Source of the DNA: Parus major | Lineage: Eukaryota; Chordata; Aves; Passeriformes; Paridae | Direction of reading: 5' to 3' | NCBI RefSeq assembly: GCF_001522545.3 | Contig: NC_031776.1 | Location: 24,027,995 to 24,091,994 of the forward strand | Length of the DNA stretch: 64,000 nt | In this document: piece after piece, positions 1-13,344 of the stretch | Layout: each line of letters opens with the position of its first letter | Numbering within the stretch: the first letter of the stretch is position 1 | Translations under genes and position numbers: made by a program | The notes under the pieces: model-generated | What the model saw: only the letters and a program-made list of their open reading frames with translations | What the model was told of the DNA's origin: nothing | Database searches by the model: none

Positions 1-1285
1 TGTTTAATGGTTTTGCCTTAAACATTCGTACTACCTGTCCATGCATGTCCAGTAAACAAGGGAGATCTTCAAACTGAATAATAGTTCATGGATCCAGTTC
101 ATGATTCAGGCCAGACAGAGATGGAATTCAGAGGAGAGTTTTACCTCAGTATTGATTGTTCTTTCCTTCTTCCATACATTTGAAAGAGAACTTTAGTTAT
201 AACAAGATGAATGAAATACAGATTACTCAATAATCAACTTGATAAATGTTTGTCTATTTTTTTGGCTTGTATCAATTGACCTAGCACAATGTACCACACT
301 AATCTTGCCTAATTTTTAAAAAGTTGTAATTTAAAAAGAAGACTGCCTTTTTATATAAAGAGCTTAGGTGAGGTTTTAATTGCCTCTACTCAAGATGATA
401 CTAAGGTATTTGATTTGGTTCAGTAAAGCATTATAAACTTCTGAAAGCACTGAGGAGTATATGGAGTCTACCAGGCAGCTTTCACAACTGTTAAAAATAT
501 TTTCTATAACTACTGCAATTTTAATTTTTTTAAATATTCTTTTTATAAACATGTATTTATCATAACTGTTCCTTTCCCAGGGGCTCTTTTTTGTTCTTTT
601 TATGCTCTTCTGCAGCCATTGTTTCTCTTGACTGGAAAAGCAGACCCTAATGTGTCCCTGTTTTCTCCACTGATGCAAGACTTTTCTTATCACACTCTTA
701 GTATAGAAAAACTAATGAAGTCTTAACACCTCCATTGTTTATGCAACTGTGGTATGTCCTCCTTGCCCTTTGGTTTATATTTGTGCCTTGCAAACACACT
801 GCATTCATGAGAAAATCATTAATCTATTAACCTTAGCACACTGATTTAATTTACAAGCTATAGTTAGAACTGGTTCACTGCAGCTGCATCTGTAAAAATG
901 AGTAGAACCAACTTCTGAAAACTTCATGTTAGAAATATGTTAATTGCTCAAGCTGCTCTCTGGCCCGTTACAATATCAGATGCATCACACTGAGGCCATT
1001 CTGAATGAAAAAAAGTCATTACCTATTTTAATATTTGCCAGCAAGTGTGCAGTGCCCTGCCAGAGCTGGCATCTCTTTTCCCGAAGGGTCACCAGCCTGA
1101 ACCCATCAATTTGACATATTCTGCTGAAAAAGTCATCACCATCTCCCATTAGACTATGAAACACATTAAGGCTGTTCTTTCAAAATTAAGGAGCAGTTTC
1201 TCATCTGTCAATCTGGAAAAGAGACAGAATAATTTGGCTGCCACTTGTATACTAAATTATTATAAGGAAAATAATGGTGTCATAT

Positions 1286-1299
1286 AACAACAACAACAA
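1286..1299. repeat. (AAC)n microsatellite
   Basis: About four and a half units of AAC in an AT-rich context. Short and probably of no functional consequence. Confidence 0.85.
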
Positions 1300-1422
1300 T
1301 CACATGATCTTTTGGGCAAGTAAATGGACTGTGTTGAAAATGTAAGTTACATCATGTGGGTTAGAAATACCTACAAAATTAAAATGCTCTGGGCCCAATT
1401 CTCTAGTTATTCCAGCTAACAA

Positions 1423-1456
1423 GTACTTTGTCATTAATTCTAAACAGACAAAGTAC
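1423..1456. repeat. Perfect 10-bp inverted repeat, 14-nt spacer
   Basis: GTACTTTGTC at 1423-1432 is repeated as its exact reverse complement at 1447-1456. The 14-nt AT-rich spacer would form the loop of a small hairpin. No gene or terminator context goes with it. Confidence 0.8.
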
Positions 1457-2098
1457 AGTTTTATTCAAATAAAGGTCTGTTCAAGATTTTTTGACAATTT
1501 GAAATATAGAAAAGATAAAAAGCAATTACCAAATTAGTTGAATTAATTTAGGATTGTCACATAATTTAAATTTTATTTGATTCTAGTATACAGTGTTAGC
1601 AAAATAGTTTTATTACCATTCTAGAATGTTATGAAGTAATTAAGAGAAAATGTGGTTTACAGTGTTTGTGGAAGTAAAAGCTTCACTCTCAGAGTTTCTC
1701 CTTTTGTGAAGCTGAATTGCCATTGGGTCTTGGGGAAATTCAGAGATGGAGAAATACACTAAAAGTCATCTTGTCAAAAAGTAAACATATGATATCCCTT
1801 TATGATAAGATGGAAAAGGAGAAAATATTAATGAAATTTGGGAAAATATTTTAGGTTAAAAAAAAATAAGGACCTTTTAAAAGGGAACAGATATTCTACA
1901 TTTTGAAATAAAAAACACATATCAAATTTAAAAAGATGAAAAAATTGTTTTAAAGGATTATATAAACTAAAAAACACACAGATATTTTTTAAGTAACTTT
2001 TCTGTTTATCCCTCAAAAGGACTGGAAAAGAACTGACAGTGCCTTAAAATTCCGCTTTCAGTTTGAACAGTTTGAACCACACACTGGTTAGTTTTAGG

Positions 2099-2111
2099 TT
2101 TTTTTTTTTTT
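2099..2111. repeat. T homopolymer run
   Basis: A run of 13 T residues with no LINE body or target-site duplication visible beside it, so there is no reason to call it a retroposon tail. Confidence 0.9.
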
Positions 2112-5100
2112 CTTGAGTTAGAAGTTACTGGAGACTAACTTCATTGCTCAGGCTGCTGAATACCTACCACCAATTCTGATGGCAATTAAGTCCATCCAGT
2201 AAAAGCATTAAAATGACAATTCCCCTTTAGAAGTACTACAAATGTTGCAGTGCCCAGTTTTTGCCATGCTCCTATGGGAAAGCTGCTCAATGTTTGAAGA
2301 CCAAATGTCTTCTTATCAAACAAAGGTGTATGAAATGTGAGAACCTGGAAGGAGGTCCAATCTATTAAAAAAATGCTGCATGTGGCAATTTGGAAGTTTT
2401 GTCCTGTTTTGTTTGTTTCATACGTATAGTTATATCCCTACAAAATTTCCTTTTCTATAGAAATAGGTTAATGTAACCAGGCCATCATTTATGTTTTTCC
2501 TCTACAGATGTCAAAGCCAGCTCATATACAATGTCTTCCTGGGGAAGATAAATTGACCTGGAATTGTTTCATTGAGGAAGGAGTGACAAATGGAATATGA
2601 CTAAATCTGTCATATACAGTCCATGATCAGGACATTTTCCTGCCTTTGCCTCTCCTCCCACCTTTTCTCTCTTCATCAGAGCAGAGTACTCCTTGTGAGG
2701 GCTTTATAATTGGGGAGGTTCTGAAAGAAACTAAATATCCAGTAAATCGGATGATTCTTGCTAATTTCTGTCTGACTTTCCTCCAAAGTCAACAACTTTA
2801 AAGTTCTATTCATTTTTTGTTGGAACAAAATGGGAACAAACCAGTCATTCACTCCTTCACTGAGTTAAAAGCTGAATACACAGGAGCTGCTGGCTTAACT
2901 GATTAATCATTGCAAATGTTGCAGATGACCATAGGTAATCAAAGCAGCTGACCATGGACAAACTGAAAGCCCATCTGACAACCGGCAATTGATATTTATC
3001 TTGCAATTCTTAAGAAACAGTTCATGAAAACAGCATACCCCACTGATCTAAACTCTTCATGTGAAAAACATAAGCATAAAAATTTGGGACAGAACATTTA
3101 AATGAAAAGTCAGAGGCCAAGAGATCTTGGAGTAGGTAGGTGACCCAATCCCTCGTGTAGGTGGTTACATGAAGCAGTAAGACAATTTAACTGCTAAACT
3201 GCTTGTAATTATTTACCAAGACAAACTTTTAATTTGTACCTAACAGTCTCAGACTTGACTTTCAAGCCTTTTGATTGCATCATAAGAGGATAAGGTGATC
3301 TCTGTTTCTTAATGTTGTTGTGCTTGACTTTTATGACCAAAATAACTTCCAAAGATTAGATTCTGGTTTACATTTGAAACATACCCTCTTTTATGGACAT
3401 GGCAATAAGCATTTATGGATTTGGCACTAAGACAAACATTAGTTAAAATTAGTCCCCTTAACTAAGACACTCAGAACTACTTGTTAGAATTTAAAACATT
3501 TTCATCAAATACATTCAAGTACATTTTTACACTGATTTTCTCTGTTCCTGCTTACTGCCTGACTGTCCTTTTATCCTTCACAAATTTTGACTCCATTATT
3601 CAACTCCAACTGTTTTTAAAGGAAAAGCAGGCAAAGATAAGGACTGCTTCAATTTTCATGAAAACTGCAGACTGGAGAGAAAAGGGAGACCAGAGTAGCC
3701 CAGCACTAAAGGAAAGGCAATGAGAACTCAGCATTTTTAAGCTCTGTTTAGCAGCAGTCAGCTGTGCAGTAACCACGAGCTTTCCAGCCATCAGGCACAT
3801 AGACCCAAAGCCCTGCAGCTTCCCCTCCCCACAGGGAGCTGCTGAGCGAGAGAGCCTCTGTATACTGGGGGTTAGGATTTAGGGGGCAGAGACATAGATC
3901 CAAAAACAAGAGTGTTTCACTGACTCTGTTGCTGGCAGAAAACTCATTTTAATGAACACAGACATGCTGAGATAGAAACACGGCCATTATTCTGTTGAGG
4001 TTGATAAATGTCTATTTCTCATTGAGATGAAAAAGCTTGACCTTGTGCTTAAACTATAGATGATATAATCAAACTACACATAATGTCACCTAGAAACCAC
4101 CTGGAAACAGGTGAAAAACTGATAATATTGTAAGAATTCAAAGAATGTAGCACCAGGCTCCTATCCTTAGAAAAGTAACTTTCCCAATACGGGCAGGTTT
4201 CTTCGTTTATGCACATTCCCACCATCAATATTTTGTAGCAAAGCAGTCCAACAGGTGATAATTCTTGGAAATGGGAGTTCTCTGTGCTCTGTCCCCTGGC
4301 TTATTTGATATGAATTGTATTCAGCTCCATCCAGCTCATACACCAGTGCTTGCCTCAGGCACTGTCTACTGTGCGTTGCAAGTGGAAATGTCAGGATGTT
4401 TAGCATATGCTCTTCAGGGACACAGAGATCTTTCCTGGAGCACAGATGAGATTAATATTATTAATGGAGATATCTGTAGTGGAAACAGTCTTCCAAATGC
4501 TTTGAATATTGAGCATATTAAACAAAGAAAATAAAACATATTGAAACACCTTAGAAACTTGCAAGGCAAATAGTAGCTCAGGGCAACAACATTTCTTATT
4601 TCCCAAGGTTTCTTCAATGAATATGCAGATTTCTTTTGCATATTTGCTCTAAAGACAAAGGCCACATTATTATCTGAAAAGCATTTATGTATCAGTTCAA
4701 AGCTGTCTGTACAGAGTTGGGGAATTTTAGCAAAACTTCTTTACCATCTATCATTCATCTGAGCAATTCTAGACAGATTGTGCAATAATTGTTGGGGAAA
4801 AAAAGAAAAAGGAAAATTTGTGTATTATTTTTGGACAACTGTCTGGTATTATTTGAAAAATAGCATATTGAACACATTAACAAAGCTAAGCATGAAAAGA
4901 CCTGCACTGAAACCGTATACTGAATATTTTTTCAGCACAGGCTTATATTGTGAAATTCATTAACAGTTTATTGCTAATGTTCCGCTCTCCTAATGCAACA
5001 CAAATGTCAAGGACCATGTAGGTGGGAGGCTAATAAGCAGCCTGATGAGATGTTTGACTGCTGGAAAGGAGTCTGTGTGATCTCAGCTGTCTCCACAGGT

Positions 5101-7152
5101 GCTGCTGGAGGACACTAATGGGCAGTTGGCTGAGGTGAGAGCTGTGTGTCTCTTCCAGCTCCAGCTATTACCGTCTGGTCTGTTCTGACATGCCTTCTTG
5201 CAAGATCTCTTCAGCCTCCACACAGTGTGGTGAATTCTGGAGTATGGTGTGGGAATTTCCTTCCCATCAACCAATAAGCAAACTTAGAATAGTTTAAAGA
5301 AGCCAAGAATTCTGGAGTCTATAATTAGGGAAAATAAATCCCAAACATTATTGTTAGCACTGCTTAGCCATCCCTTTACAAAGCTTGTGCTGAGGGCTTA
5401 ACCTTGCCATGAGGTTGTGAGACCCATTTTTTTTGCAGAGCTTTCAACATGCCCTGGTCAGAAGGGCTTGATATCTCCTGTAGGTGCTTAAATGAGATAT
5501 TACCCTCTGTGTTTTGCCTGTTAAGTTGGACTCATGTTTATAGAAGGAAACCAACCATGCCAAAACTTGATGCTGCTACATTCTTAAGTAGAAAAGTACT
5601 TCATTTAGTTTAATCTCCTAATAAGGAGTCCTTTTTGTGTTACTGTTCACTTGAATGGCACTCTGTAGACAGTGTTGACTTTCATGAAACCTGGAAAATT
5701 GTAATAATTTCTGCGGCTCTTGTTTCTCTTTCAAATGTGGTTGAGACTGGTCAGTGGACCCAAAAGTTCCTGATGAGAACTGGCAGATGGATAAACAGAT
5801 GATTAGGCAGACAGATAGACAGCAGGAACACATAAGACTTGTTTCATTAGGAAACTGGACTGAAAACAGAAGTAGCAGTGAGTACTTGGATAATATTCAT
5901 ATTCTGGTCACCAATTTAAAAAATACCATGTTTTTGAAACCATTTCAAAGCCTGTAGATGACATCCTTAGTGGTTTAAACAACAAAGGAAAAAACAAAGG
6001 AACATTGCTGAGACTTTTTTCCAGATCCTTTTTTTGGTCAGAATGCTACATTTTTATAGTTTGGACTGTATTTTAAACCTTTACAGCCAGATTCAGCTTG
6101 GACTGCCCTGGAAATTTCAATGGAGGATTAATGTATGTCATTAAGCAAAGAAATATGGTCTAGTAGTTTTCAATAGCAACAAATGCTTGCTATGGTACTT
6201 CTCTGATCAACATATTTTTCACTTACTGTAAAGCCTTTGGGCTGCTCCTAAGAGTACAAAATATCCATGTAGGAAAGCTGACACTGAATTGTTGTGATTT
6301 GAGCTGGCTGCTACATTCCTGCAGCAAAGGGCATTCTTGTTCCTAAACATTTTCCTTCCAAGCAGAAAACCAGCTCACCAAAAGGAAAGTCCCTTCCTCC
6401 ATTTAATATCTATTTACTCATATTTACTGTTTACTTAGAGGGCTATTTACTTATGGGCAAATTGATCCAAGTCAATCTGTAGTCTGATTATCAGCTGATG
6501 CATTAACAGGGAGAGGTTTGCTAGGTGCAGACAGAGAGGGCAAAAAGCAGGAATGCTCTTTTGAGTGGTTAAAATACATCATAAATCTACATGCAGGAAA
6601 AACAAGTTCCCATGAAGAAAAGCATAAAGGGAAAAGCAGCTGGTTAAACCTGGAGTCTTCTTTTCTAGAGTGCTCTGAGCAGAGCAGAGAACTCCAGACA
6701 TTCAGAGTACAGTGACTCCTTTGAACTACAGTAGCTCTAGAAGGCCATGGAAAAAGTTGGGCTGGTATTTCCTATGTAAGATTATATTGGAATGCTCTAA
6801 GAAGTCGGGCCTCTCTCTCAGCTGTCAGATCTGGGTCCTAGAGCAGAACTGATACCCTGTGCCATCCTTCCTTCAAGGGTGCTGCTCCAAGCAGCAGCAG
6901 CAGCCACTGCCAGCCCGGCTGGCTCAAAGCAGGGCACTTTCCCATCACACAAAGTGAAACTCCAAGTGGTTCACATATGAGGTGGGATTTGCAAGAGCTC
7001 TCACTGCTAAACTGCTTCTGCTTCCTTTGAAATCTGTGTCCTCACACATTTCACCTGCTCAGTTGGGCCAATAGTGAAAGTTTTGAAAATGCCATTTTAT
7101 GAGTATGAGAAACATGGTGGAATCAAGCCAGAAGCATAATATATATGTATTA

Positions 7153-7239
7153 TATAGCCTCTGTCCACCTTCTCTGCTCTCTACCATCTACCATAGTATT
7201 ATACTATACATAATATAGCCTCTGTCCACCTTCTCTGCT
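7153..7239. repeat. 26-bp direct repeat, 61-bp period
   Basis: The 26 bases at 7153-7178 (beginning TATAGCCTCTGTCC) recur exactly at 7214-7239. Between them lies TA-rich sequence made of related TATTATA and ACCATCTA pieces. This looks like a recent local segmental duplication, with the TA-rich spacer drifting faster than the repeat. Confidence 0.9.
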
Positions 7240-10200
7240 TTCCAGCTTCCCAGTTTAATTCACCAGTTGATGCTTTCTAACAGGTTGAAAAAGTCTGCCT
7301 TCTCAAGCAGTCATGAGACAGCCTGCAAATTTCTCAAAGCACTTTCAAAACTATTTACCACTGCCTCCAGAAAAGTATGCTTTGGAACAGTCTCATAAGG
7401 TCTTGTTATCCCACTGAAATACCTATTAGTATAAAGAGAATGAAAGGAAAAAAAAATAAAAGAAAGAAAGAAAAATGAATCAGCCAACAGCAGTAGCACA
7501 GCCCTGGAAAATATGAAGTCATAAGTAGAGTTCAGCCAGAGCAGACTCCCATTAAATTTTGTTTAAGAGCCAAGTTCCACCCTGAGATATGTGTGAGCTG
7601 CGGTTTATTTCAGGGGGAGCTGAGCTGTACTTCATGCCATGGCAAGGCTTGGACACAAGTATGCATCTGTTACAAGAAAGGAGAAAAGCCCACTTCCTTT
7701 TTGCATTTGTTTTGGTTCTGTCTGTATTGATGAAATAGAAAACTTAAAGAAGTGGATAAAATAGGCCACAGGCCCCAGCTTTACAGGCCCTCTCTGTCAA
7801 ATTTAATTTGTTCTTCCACAAGACCTGAATATCCGTCTTTCTAAATCCACTAGGCTCCTTTCACGAAACGTGGGAGTCTTTCCTGGTTCCCCTGCTACAC
7901 CCACGAGTGTTAAACCCACAGCCAGGAACTCTAAGGATTGTTCTAGATTCTTAGCTCTTGAGAGTCCCTTGAGCAGACAGCCAGCAAGAAGGGCTCCCTA
8001 GGAGATACACATGCTTTTTAAAGAAGGGTCACACACAGCAGTCTGGCTTTAACTCTTAAGACCTTACACTGGATATTTTTGCCTGGGAAGCAGGAGGTCC
8101 GCTTAATGAGGAGGGAAGAAGGGATGGCAGAGATGTTCCCTACCCTGGCTGCATTCCAAGACAGGGCTTAGGTTTACCAGCACCTTTGTGCTGTGCTGGG
8201 ATGCACAGCTGGCTTCAGACAAAAACCTTTAACATTGCTGGGGTGGGCAGCTGCTGCACAGATGGAGGGGACAAAATGATAAAGTCATGGTCACACACTC
8301 CTGGAGGCACTGGAGTTACCTGGGGGAACTGGACAGAGGAGTTCCCTGCTCCCTGCCACCAGCTGTGCATTCAGTAATGCTGAGATTCAGGTGAGATTCA
8401 AAGGTTGAATTCTTTCACCTACAAGTTAAAAGACCTCGCTCAAGAAGAGCGGCAGGCAAGGCTCAGTCCTGCCAAGCACCGAGTCTGGATGTAAGCAGGA
8501 GATTACAGTGTTTCATATGAGAACCTCTGGTAAATGCAAAAGCTTTTATACCCCAAGGCAACCATTTAAACACTGAATTACTAATTCTGGCTCAAAACTC
8601 TCCCATTCCTCAGATCCCTTGATGGCTGGCCTGTGCTTTAACTCTCCATTAAGCATCTGCTTCTGGCTCTAGTGGGTAAGGCAGCCCATCAGCTCCATGC
8701 TCACTGCAGCACTTCCATGGGCAGAGGAAGAAAAAGCTTTTAAGTCCTGGTTAGTCAAGAAAACCCAGCACTATCAGCATCAAACCCACACTGGCCATCA
8801 CTTGTCATGGATTCTGTAGCAGATGGGAAGAGGTGGCACTGTCCCTGGGAAAGGAAGCCTCTTTTCCTTAATGCTGGTGTAACTTAACAGCTGGTGAGGG
8901 CTAAGGGAACACACAGGCAGCTCTGGTAATGCTGCTACATCACTCCATAGTGCAGTGGCACTGAAACAAAGGACAGGAAAAATCAGTACCAAATCCCATT
9001 AGCTAGAAGATGGATTGGAAATATCCTTGCAAAGTTGGGAAGGGAAAAGACAGATGTGTGTGGCCCTGGGAGTCTGGAGAGACATATGACCCTCGGCCAC
9101 AGCTGACTTACCGTGGCTTTGTGTCTGTTAAGGGATGGAGTTTGCATTTCTTGCTACATCTCCTCACACCAAGGATATTTTCAGTGGAGGGGGGAGTGGG
9201 AGCAAATTATCCTCTAAAGGATATGAATGCTCATGCCCACAGACAGCAGGCTGGTACCATAAAGTGCCAAGTAGTGGAAAACAAAATCAATTGCAAAGCT
9301 GAACACCCACATTTATCCACATTTCCCTGGCGAACTTCCCTCAGCCACCCACAAGCCTGGACCTTGCTCTGTGCTGCAGGCAGCAGGGCATGACTGGGGT
9401 GGGCTGATCCCCAGCTTCTTCTCAGGTGTGAGCTGTGAAGGAAATCACTTGGGTGGAAAATTACGTGTGCTATCTGTTACAGTTTCCAAGTCTCTTTTTC
9501 TCGTTCAATGAGGAAAATATACCCCTTTCTTCTGGAATAAATCATAGACATAATCTTCAATTACAGAATATGTGCTTTTCCCCCTCCCACATCTCCCCCA
9601 GTGACTGCTGCAGTTTCATATCTGACAAAAATAGCCATCCAGACCTCCAAAGGGAGAAGCTTGTATTTCTCCCTCTGGCCATCTTCATCAACTGCCAGGT
9701 CTGCAAGGCCCTGGGGCTGCACCACTATTGAGGGCCGTGAAAATTCACCCAAAGATATGGTACTCAGGTCACTTAAAAACAGCACAGTGGGAGCAGCAGC
9801 ATGGAAGTTACACTCCTGTCTTCTCTCCTACTGGACTCTGGAGAAAACAGGACACAGGATGTGCTTCCTGTCTGGAGAAGGCTTGTAGCAGCCTGGGAAA
9901 GAAAGCATGACCTTTTCCTTAAAGGAAATGCAATTCATGGAGGGGAATAGGGAGGAAAGTCCAGGCTGCATTTTTTTTCTTAAAAACAGTGTCACGCAGC
10001 TGTACCTCATCTCGCTTTCTCCCCTGTGCTTAAAGCTGATCTTTATTTATTTAGCATTGCCACATTTTAAAGAGTTTCATACATCTCTGTCAACCCATTG
10101 TTGCTCCAGTCAGTCATGAACCTTCTGACACAAGTCAGAGGCTGTCGAGATGAAAGGTTTCATTCATAGCAAGCAAAGGAAGCCAGACGAGGTACCTCGA

Positions 10201-10945
10201 GAGAAGAAGGGCTCAGCTCATGCTCTGTTTCCAGCTCACAAATGGTTATGTCCCCAGGATGCAGAGATTAAGCATCTCACACAGAACGTGGGAGGAGGAA
10301 GAAGAGCCTTTGTCTGAGATTCACAGATTTTAATGGATTCCAGAAAGGGAAATTTTTTACCCAGGAGCAACAGCAAAGTTCAGAGAAATGTAAAAGCATT
10401 TATCTCCCCAGTTATGTTCCTGCCTGCCAAAAGCAGGAGGGGTGATTTACTCCTCCTTGGTACAAAGAGTCCCTTATGGATCATTAATCCACAGGGGGAA
10501 TAAGCTCAGGAGCCACAGACATCTCTTCTTAATGTGCAAGAACCTGGAATCAGCAGTAAGTTTTCTTTGGGACCATACAGGATCAGTTTATTTGCTCCCC
10601 ACTACCCCCAGTCTTCAATAGTGTTTCCTACAAGAGTTCTAGTTCCCATTGATAAATCACTTTGCCTTCATTAAAATCTGTGGTGATATTAGATGAGGCT
10701 GCTGTGAGATAAACCAAGGCATTTGAAGCAGAGTAATATTAAAAACTTAAGGTCTGAAATCAGCAGATTCTGCTACAAAGTCCAATAAAACCAATATGAG
10801 CAATCTCAAATTCCAGGGTACAAGTATCTCAACAACACTGATTTCCGTACTGCAATGGCAGCTTGCAATAAGTAAGGCATTTCCCAAGAAACTCTGCAGA
10901 AACAGGAAGGACACAGAAACAGGACTATTTGTTTACAGGCTAGGA

Positions 10946-10966
10946 CCTCAGGTGATCTCAGGTGAT
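10946..10966. repeat. Two-copy tandem repeat, unit about 10 bp
   Basis: CTCAGGTGAT occurs twice head to tail. A small slippage duplication. Confidence 0.85.
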
Positions 10967-12578
10967 GAATTTTCCTATTTACAGCTAGGTCTGTACAGAA
11001 AACCTGCACCAAACATATGGTAGGAAAGGGGTTAGATTAACAAGTTAGATCACTTGTTAATATTTTCTCATTTCTTTAGAAGTAACAAAAAGAAAAATAC
11101 TCTCATTTTGTCTCACTTTGACTCTGTGAAAGCACCTGAAAATATTTCTATAATGTCTCAGTTGCTAAGTGAGAAACATTATAGACTGTGTCTCTCTCTA
11201 TATATTCACAATATGCAGATATTTACAACATGCCACTGTTCTATGGTGGATGGCAAAAAAGAAGTGCAGCAGGGAATTACATTTCTGTATTCAAATTTCC
11301 CAAGAAGCACTCCTTGCTTAGATTTGCCAGGTTCCACATAAGTCTGGTAAATACACATCCTTGTTACTGTAAATTACTTACAAGAGCAGAAATGTGGCTG
11401 AAAGGGAAAACCCAATGCTGGCTAGTGTCCTTGGATTTTATGCTCTTGTGTGTGTCTACATGTGCACACAGCATCCTTTATTTTGGCTCTTTGTCACACA
11501 GTTAGGCTTTGACAAATTGCAAAGTATTAAGATTAGAACAATCATGTTTACATGTATTACCACCTGCTACTTCATTTCTTCCATGGTGCTTAAATGTTTA
11601 GGCATGTGGCTTTGAAACACAGTACCTTTAATGCACTTAAAAACCCTGCTGGATTTCCAGCTCTCTTTGATCTCCACAGTCTAGAGACTATCTCAGAGAA
11701 TAAAAATACATGTGTTTAGGGGAAAAAATATTTTCAAGGAGAAACCCCTAAAGTTCTTCCAGCTTGATATGCATTACCAGTTGATGTCATACCTAAGGTT
11801 GTTTTTTGCATTTTATCTTCATGTTTCAGGAGGCTGAAATCTCTATCCAGAATCAGCAACTTGATGAGGTAACTTGGGAAGACAGACGTGGTCAGCATCA
11901 CATGGGCACCAAAGTGTCAAATAATTATTTGGTGATTCTTGCTTAAAAAGGAGATGGAGGGAGAAACCATTCTGTCCTGAGAAATTTACAGACTAAACGA
12001 AGTAAACAAGGATTCACTTTTGCAGGTGAAGAAGAAGACTGTATTTTTTCAAGAGGAAATGGGAAGGATGTGAGTGGAAAACTTGCTATTAATCATGAGT
12101 AGGAAGGAAACATTAATTGGAGAACTGGAAACAGAAGAAAGATTCAGATAACCAAGGGTATGAAAAAACAAGCTTCTTTTGGGTGCTGTACAACACCATC
12201 TTTTCCATTTCTCACCATGCCAAGTCACCATGTGTCATTACCCTTGTGGTTATGGCTTGGATTTGTAGTAATTTCAAATTGTCTCCTGTGCAGCAAGTAC
12301 AAATCAGATCTGGGTTCATGGGTCAGGGTGCGGGGTGGTTTACTTGGGAAAAGTTGTTTTGAAGAACCAGATCCATTCGGGTATAGAAAAGGTAAGATAG
12401 AAGGGTATTTTTCATGGGTCCATGTTCATGAGCTGTAGGTGTGACGAGTAGGCAGCTCTTAGTGGGAGATGGTTAAGTGCCAAAGGCAATCAGCAAGGTT
12501 TCAAAATAATTAATTTCTTCACATTAGGCAGACAAGACACATTAGTCTTCATGAGAATGATATACCAAGCACCTTTTG

Positions 12579-12720
12579 AATCATATAATAATGGGTTGGG
12601 TTGGGTTTGGTTGGGTTGGAAGGGGCCTTAAAGACCATCTTTTCCCAACCAAATCCCCACAGTCAGTGACATCTTCAACTAGACAGTGTTGCTCAAAGTC
12701 CCAGTCAACCTGGCCATCCT
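12579..12720 (-). mobile_element. CR1 LINE 3' end, 5'-truncated, minus strand
   Basis: Read on the minus strand this is the 3' terminal part of a chicken-repeat-1 (CR1) non-LTR retrotransposon, the dominant avian LINE. Diagnostic pieces on the plus strand are the tail at 12579-12590, the GGGTTGG stretch followed by GGAAGGGGCCTTAAAGACCA, and then GTTGCTCAAAGTCCCAGTC and AACCTGGCC. Only about 140 bp of the 3' untranslated region remains, so no coding part is present, which is typical of CR1 truncated during reverse transcription. A GGGTT-type expansion (12592-12617) sits at the terminal end. Beyond about 12720 the match to the remembered consensus stops. Confidence 0.88.
12592..12617. repeat. 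GGGTT-type repeat within the CR1 end
   Basis: Several units of GGGTT/GGTTT lie within the CR1 3' end. CR1 copies normally carry one GGGTTGG here, so this is a slippage expansion of that motif. It is not a telomeric TTAGGG array. Confidence 0.8.
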
Positions 12721-13283
12721 CTCCCTGGTGGTGTTCTTGGCTTTGGTGATGTTAGCAGAAGTTGTTCACTCCACTCTTCTTCATGGCTGGAGCAGGATAG
12801 GTTGGGTAACAGGAAAAGTGAGAGAGTGTTCAAAGAACACTTTTGCGAAAGAGTGAAAAAAACGGTTTTTCCCAAAGCAAAGGGGAAGCTGAAACTTGGT
12901 TCCTAACTGCAGATTTGTTTCCTGGTGTACTCAACATTTTATGCAGGGTTTTCTGTAGAGAGAGATACAGCCTAATTCTGTGTATAGCTCCTCTTTCCAC
13001 CAAGGGCTTAATTGCCATTACTAACTAGTAGCAGAGCTACTTTAAACTAAAAAAAAAAAACAGTCCCAATGAATTCAGTGTGGGGAAAACTGCATTTTTA
13101 TGCAATAGAGTCCAAAAATCAAAGGCCATTGAGGTAATTATGGAAATTCAAGAGAGAGACAATAATCATCTCTCCCAGTTGTGCAATTCAGAATGTTAAA
13201 AGCACGTCCCAGTTGTAAATAAAAATTGCTATGTGATGGCAGGAAAGATCTGGAGAGGGGAGGTGCTGCTTCATAGCAGGCTG

Positions 13284-13344
13284 TGAAGATGAGAGAGCAA
13301 AGAGAAATCAATAGAGAAGAGAGAGAGTGGAAGAGAGGGCAGCT
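13284..13344. repeat. GA-rich purine tract
   Basis: About 60 bases consist almost wholly of A and G on the plus strand, with repeated GAGA. Low-complexity sequence. The antisense reading is a polypyrimidine tract, but no paired exon was seen. Confidence 0.75.

Larger units (their letters stand above)
1..5060. other. Unique AT-rich DNA, no gene seen
   Basis: This stretch is AT-rich and CpG-poor. Both strands carry frequent stop codons, and the open frames present (up to about 105 codons, minus strand 376-693) show no domain, signal peptide or convincing splice context. The only structure noted is short: an AAC microsatellite, a T-run and one 10-bp inverted repeat, listed separately. I take it as intergenic or intronic DNA. 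A remote or very short exon cannot be excluded by eye. Confidence 0.6.
5061..12578. other. Unique DNA, no gene seen; GC rises around 8-9.4 kb
   Basis: No coding exon or interspersed repeat was recognised. The 8.1-9.4 kb part is noticeably richer in G and C than its flanks and carries the only frame above 100 codons here (plus strand 9010-9393, 127 codons). That frame shows no domain and a low-complexity look. The only internal structure is a few short direct repeats (7153-7239 and 10946-10966). Confidence 0.5.

Noticed and set aside
1187..1235. Possible MIR-like 'cagtttctcatctgtcaatctgg' resemblance
   Set aside because: Only one short block matches and the other MIR blocks are absent, so it could be chance.
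5083..5274. Minus-strand 63-codon frame with a Trp/Lys/Arg-rich look suggestive of a retroelement protein
   Set aside because: No diagnostic motif could be matched, and the flanks show no LTR or LINE sequence.
9010..9393. 127-codon plus-strand frame
   Set aside because: No domain, no splice context, lies in a merely GC-richer stretch.
12592..12617. Interstitial telomere repeat
   Set aside because: The unit is GGGTT-like, not TTAGGG, and it lies inside a CR1 3' end.
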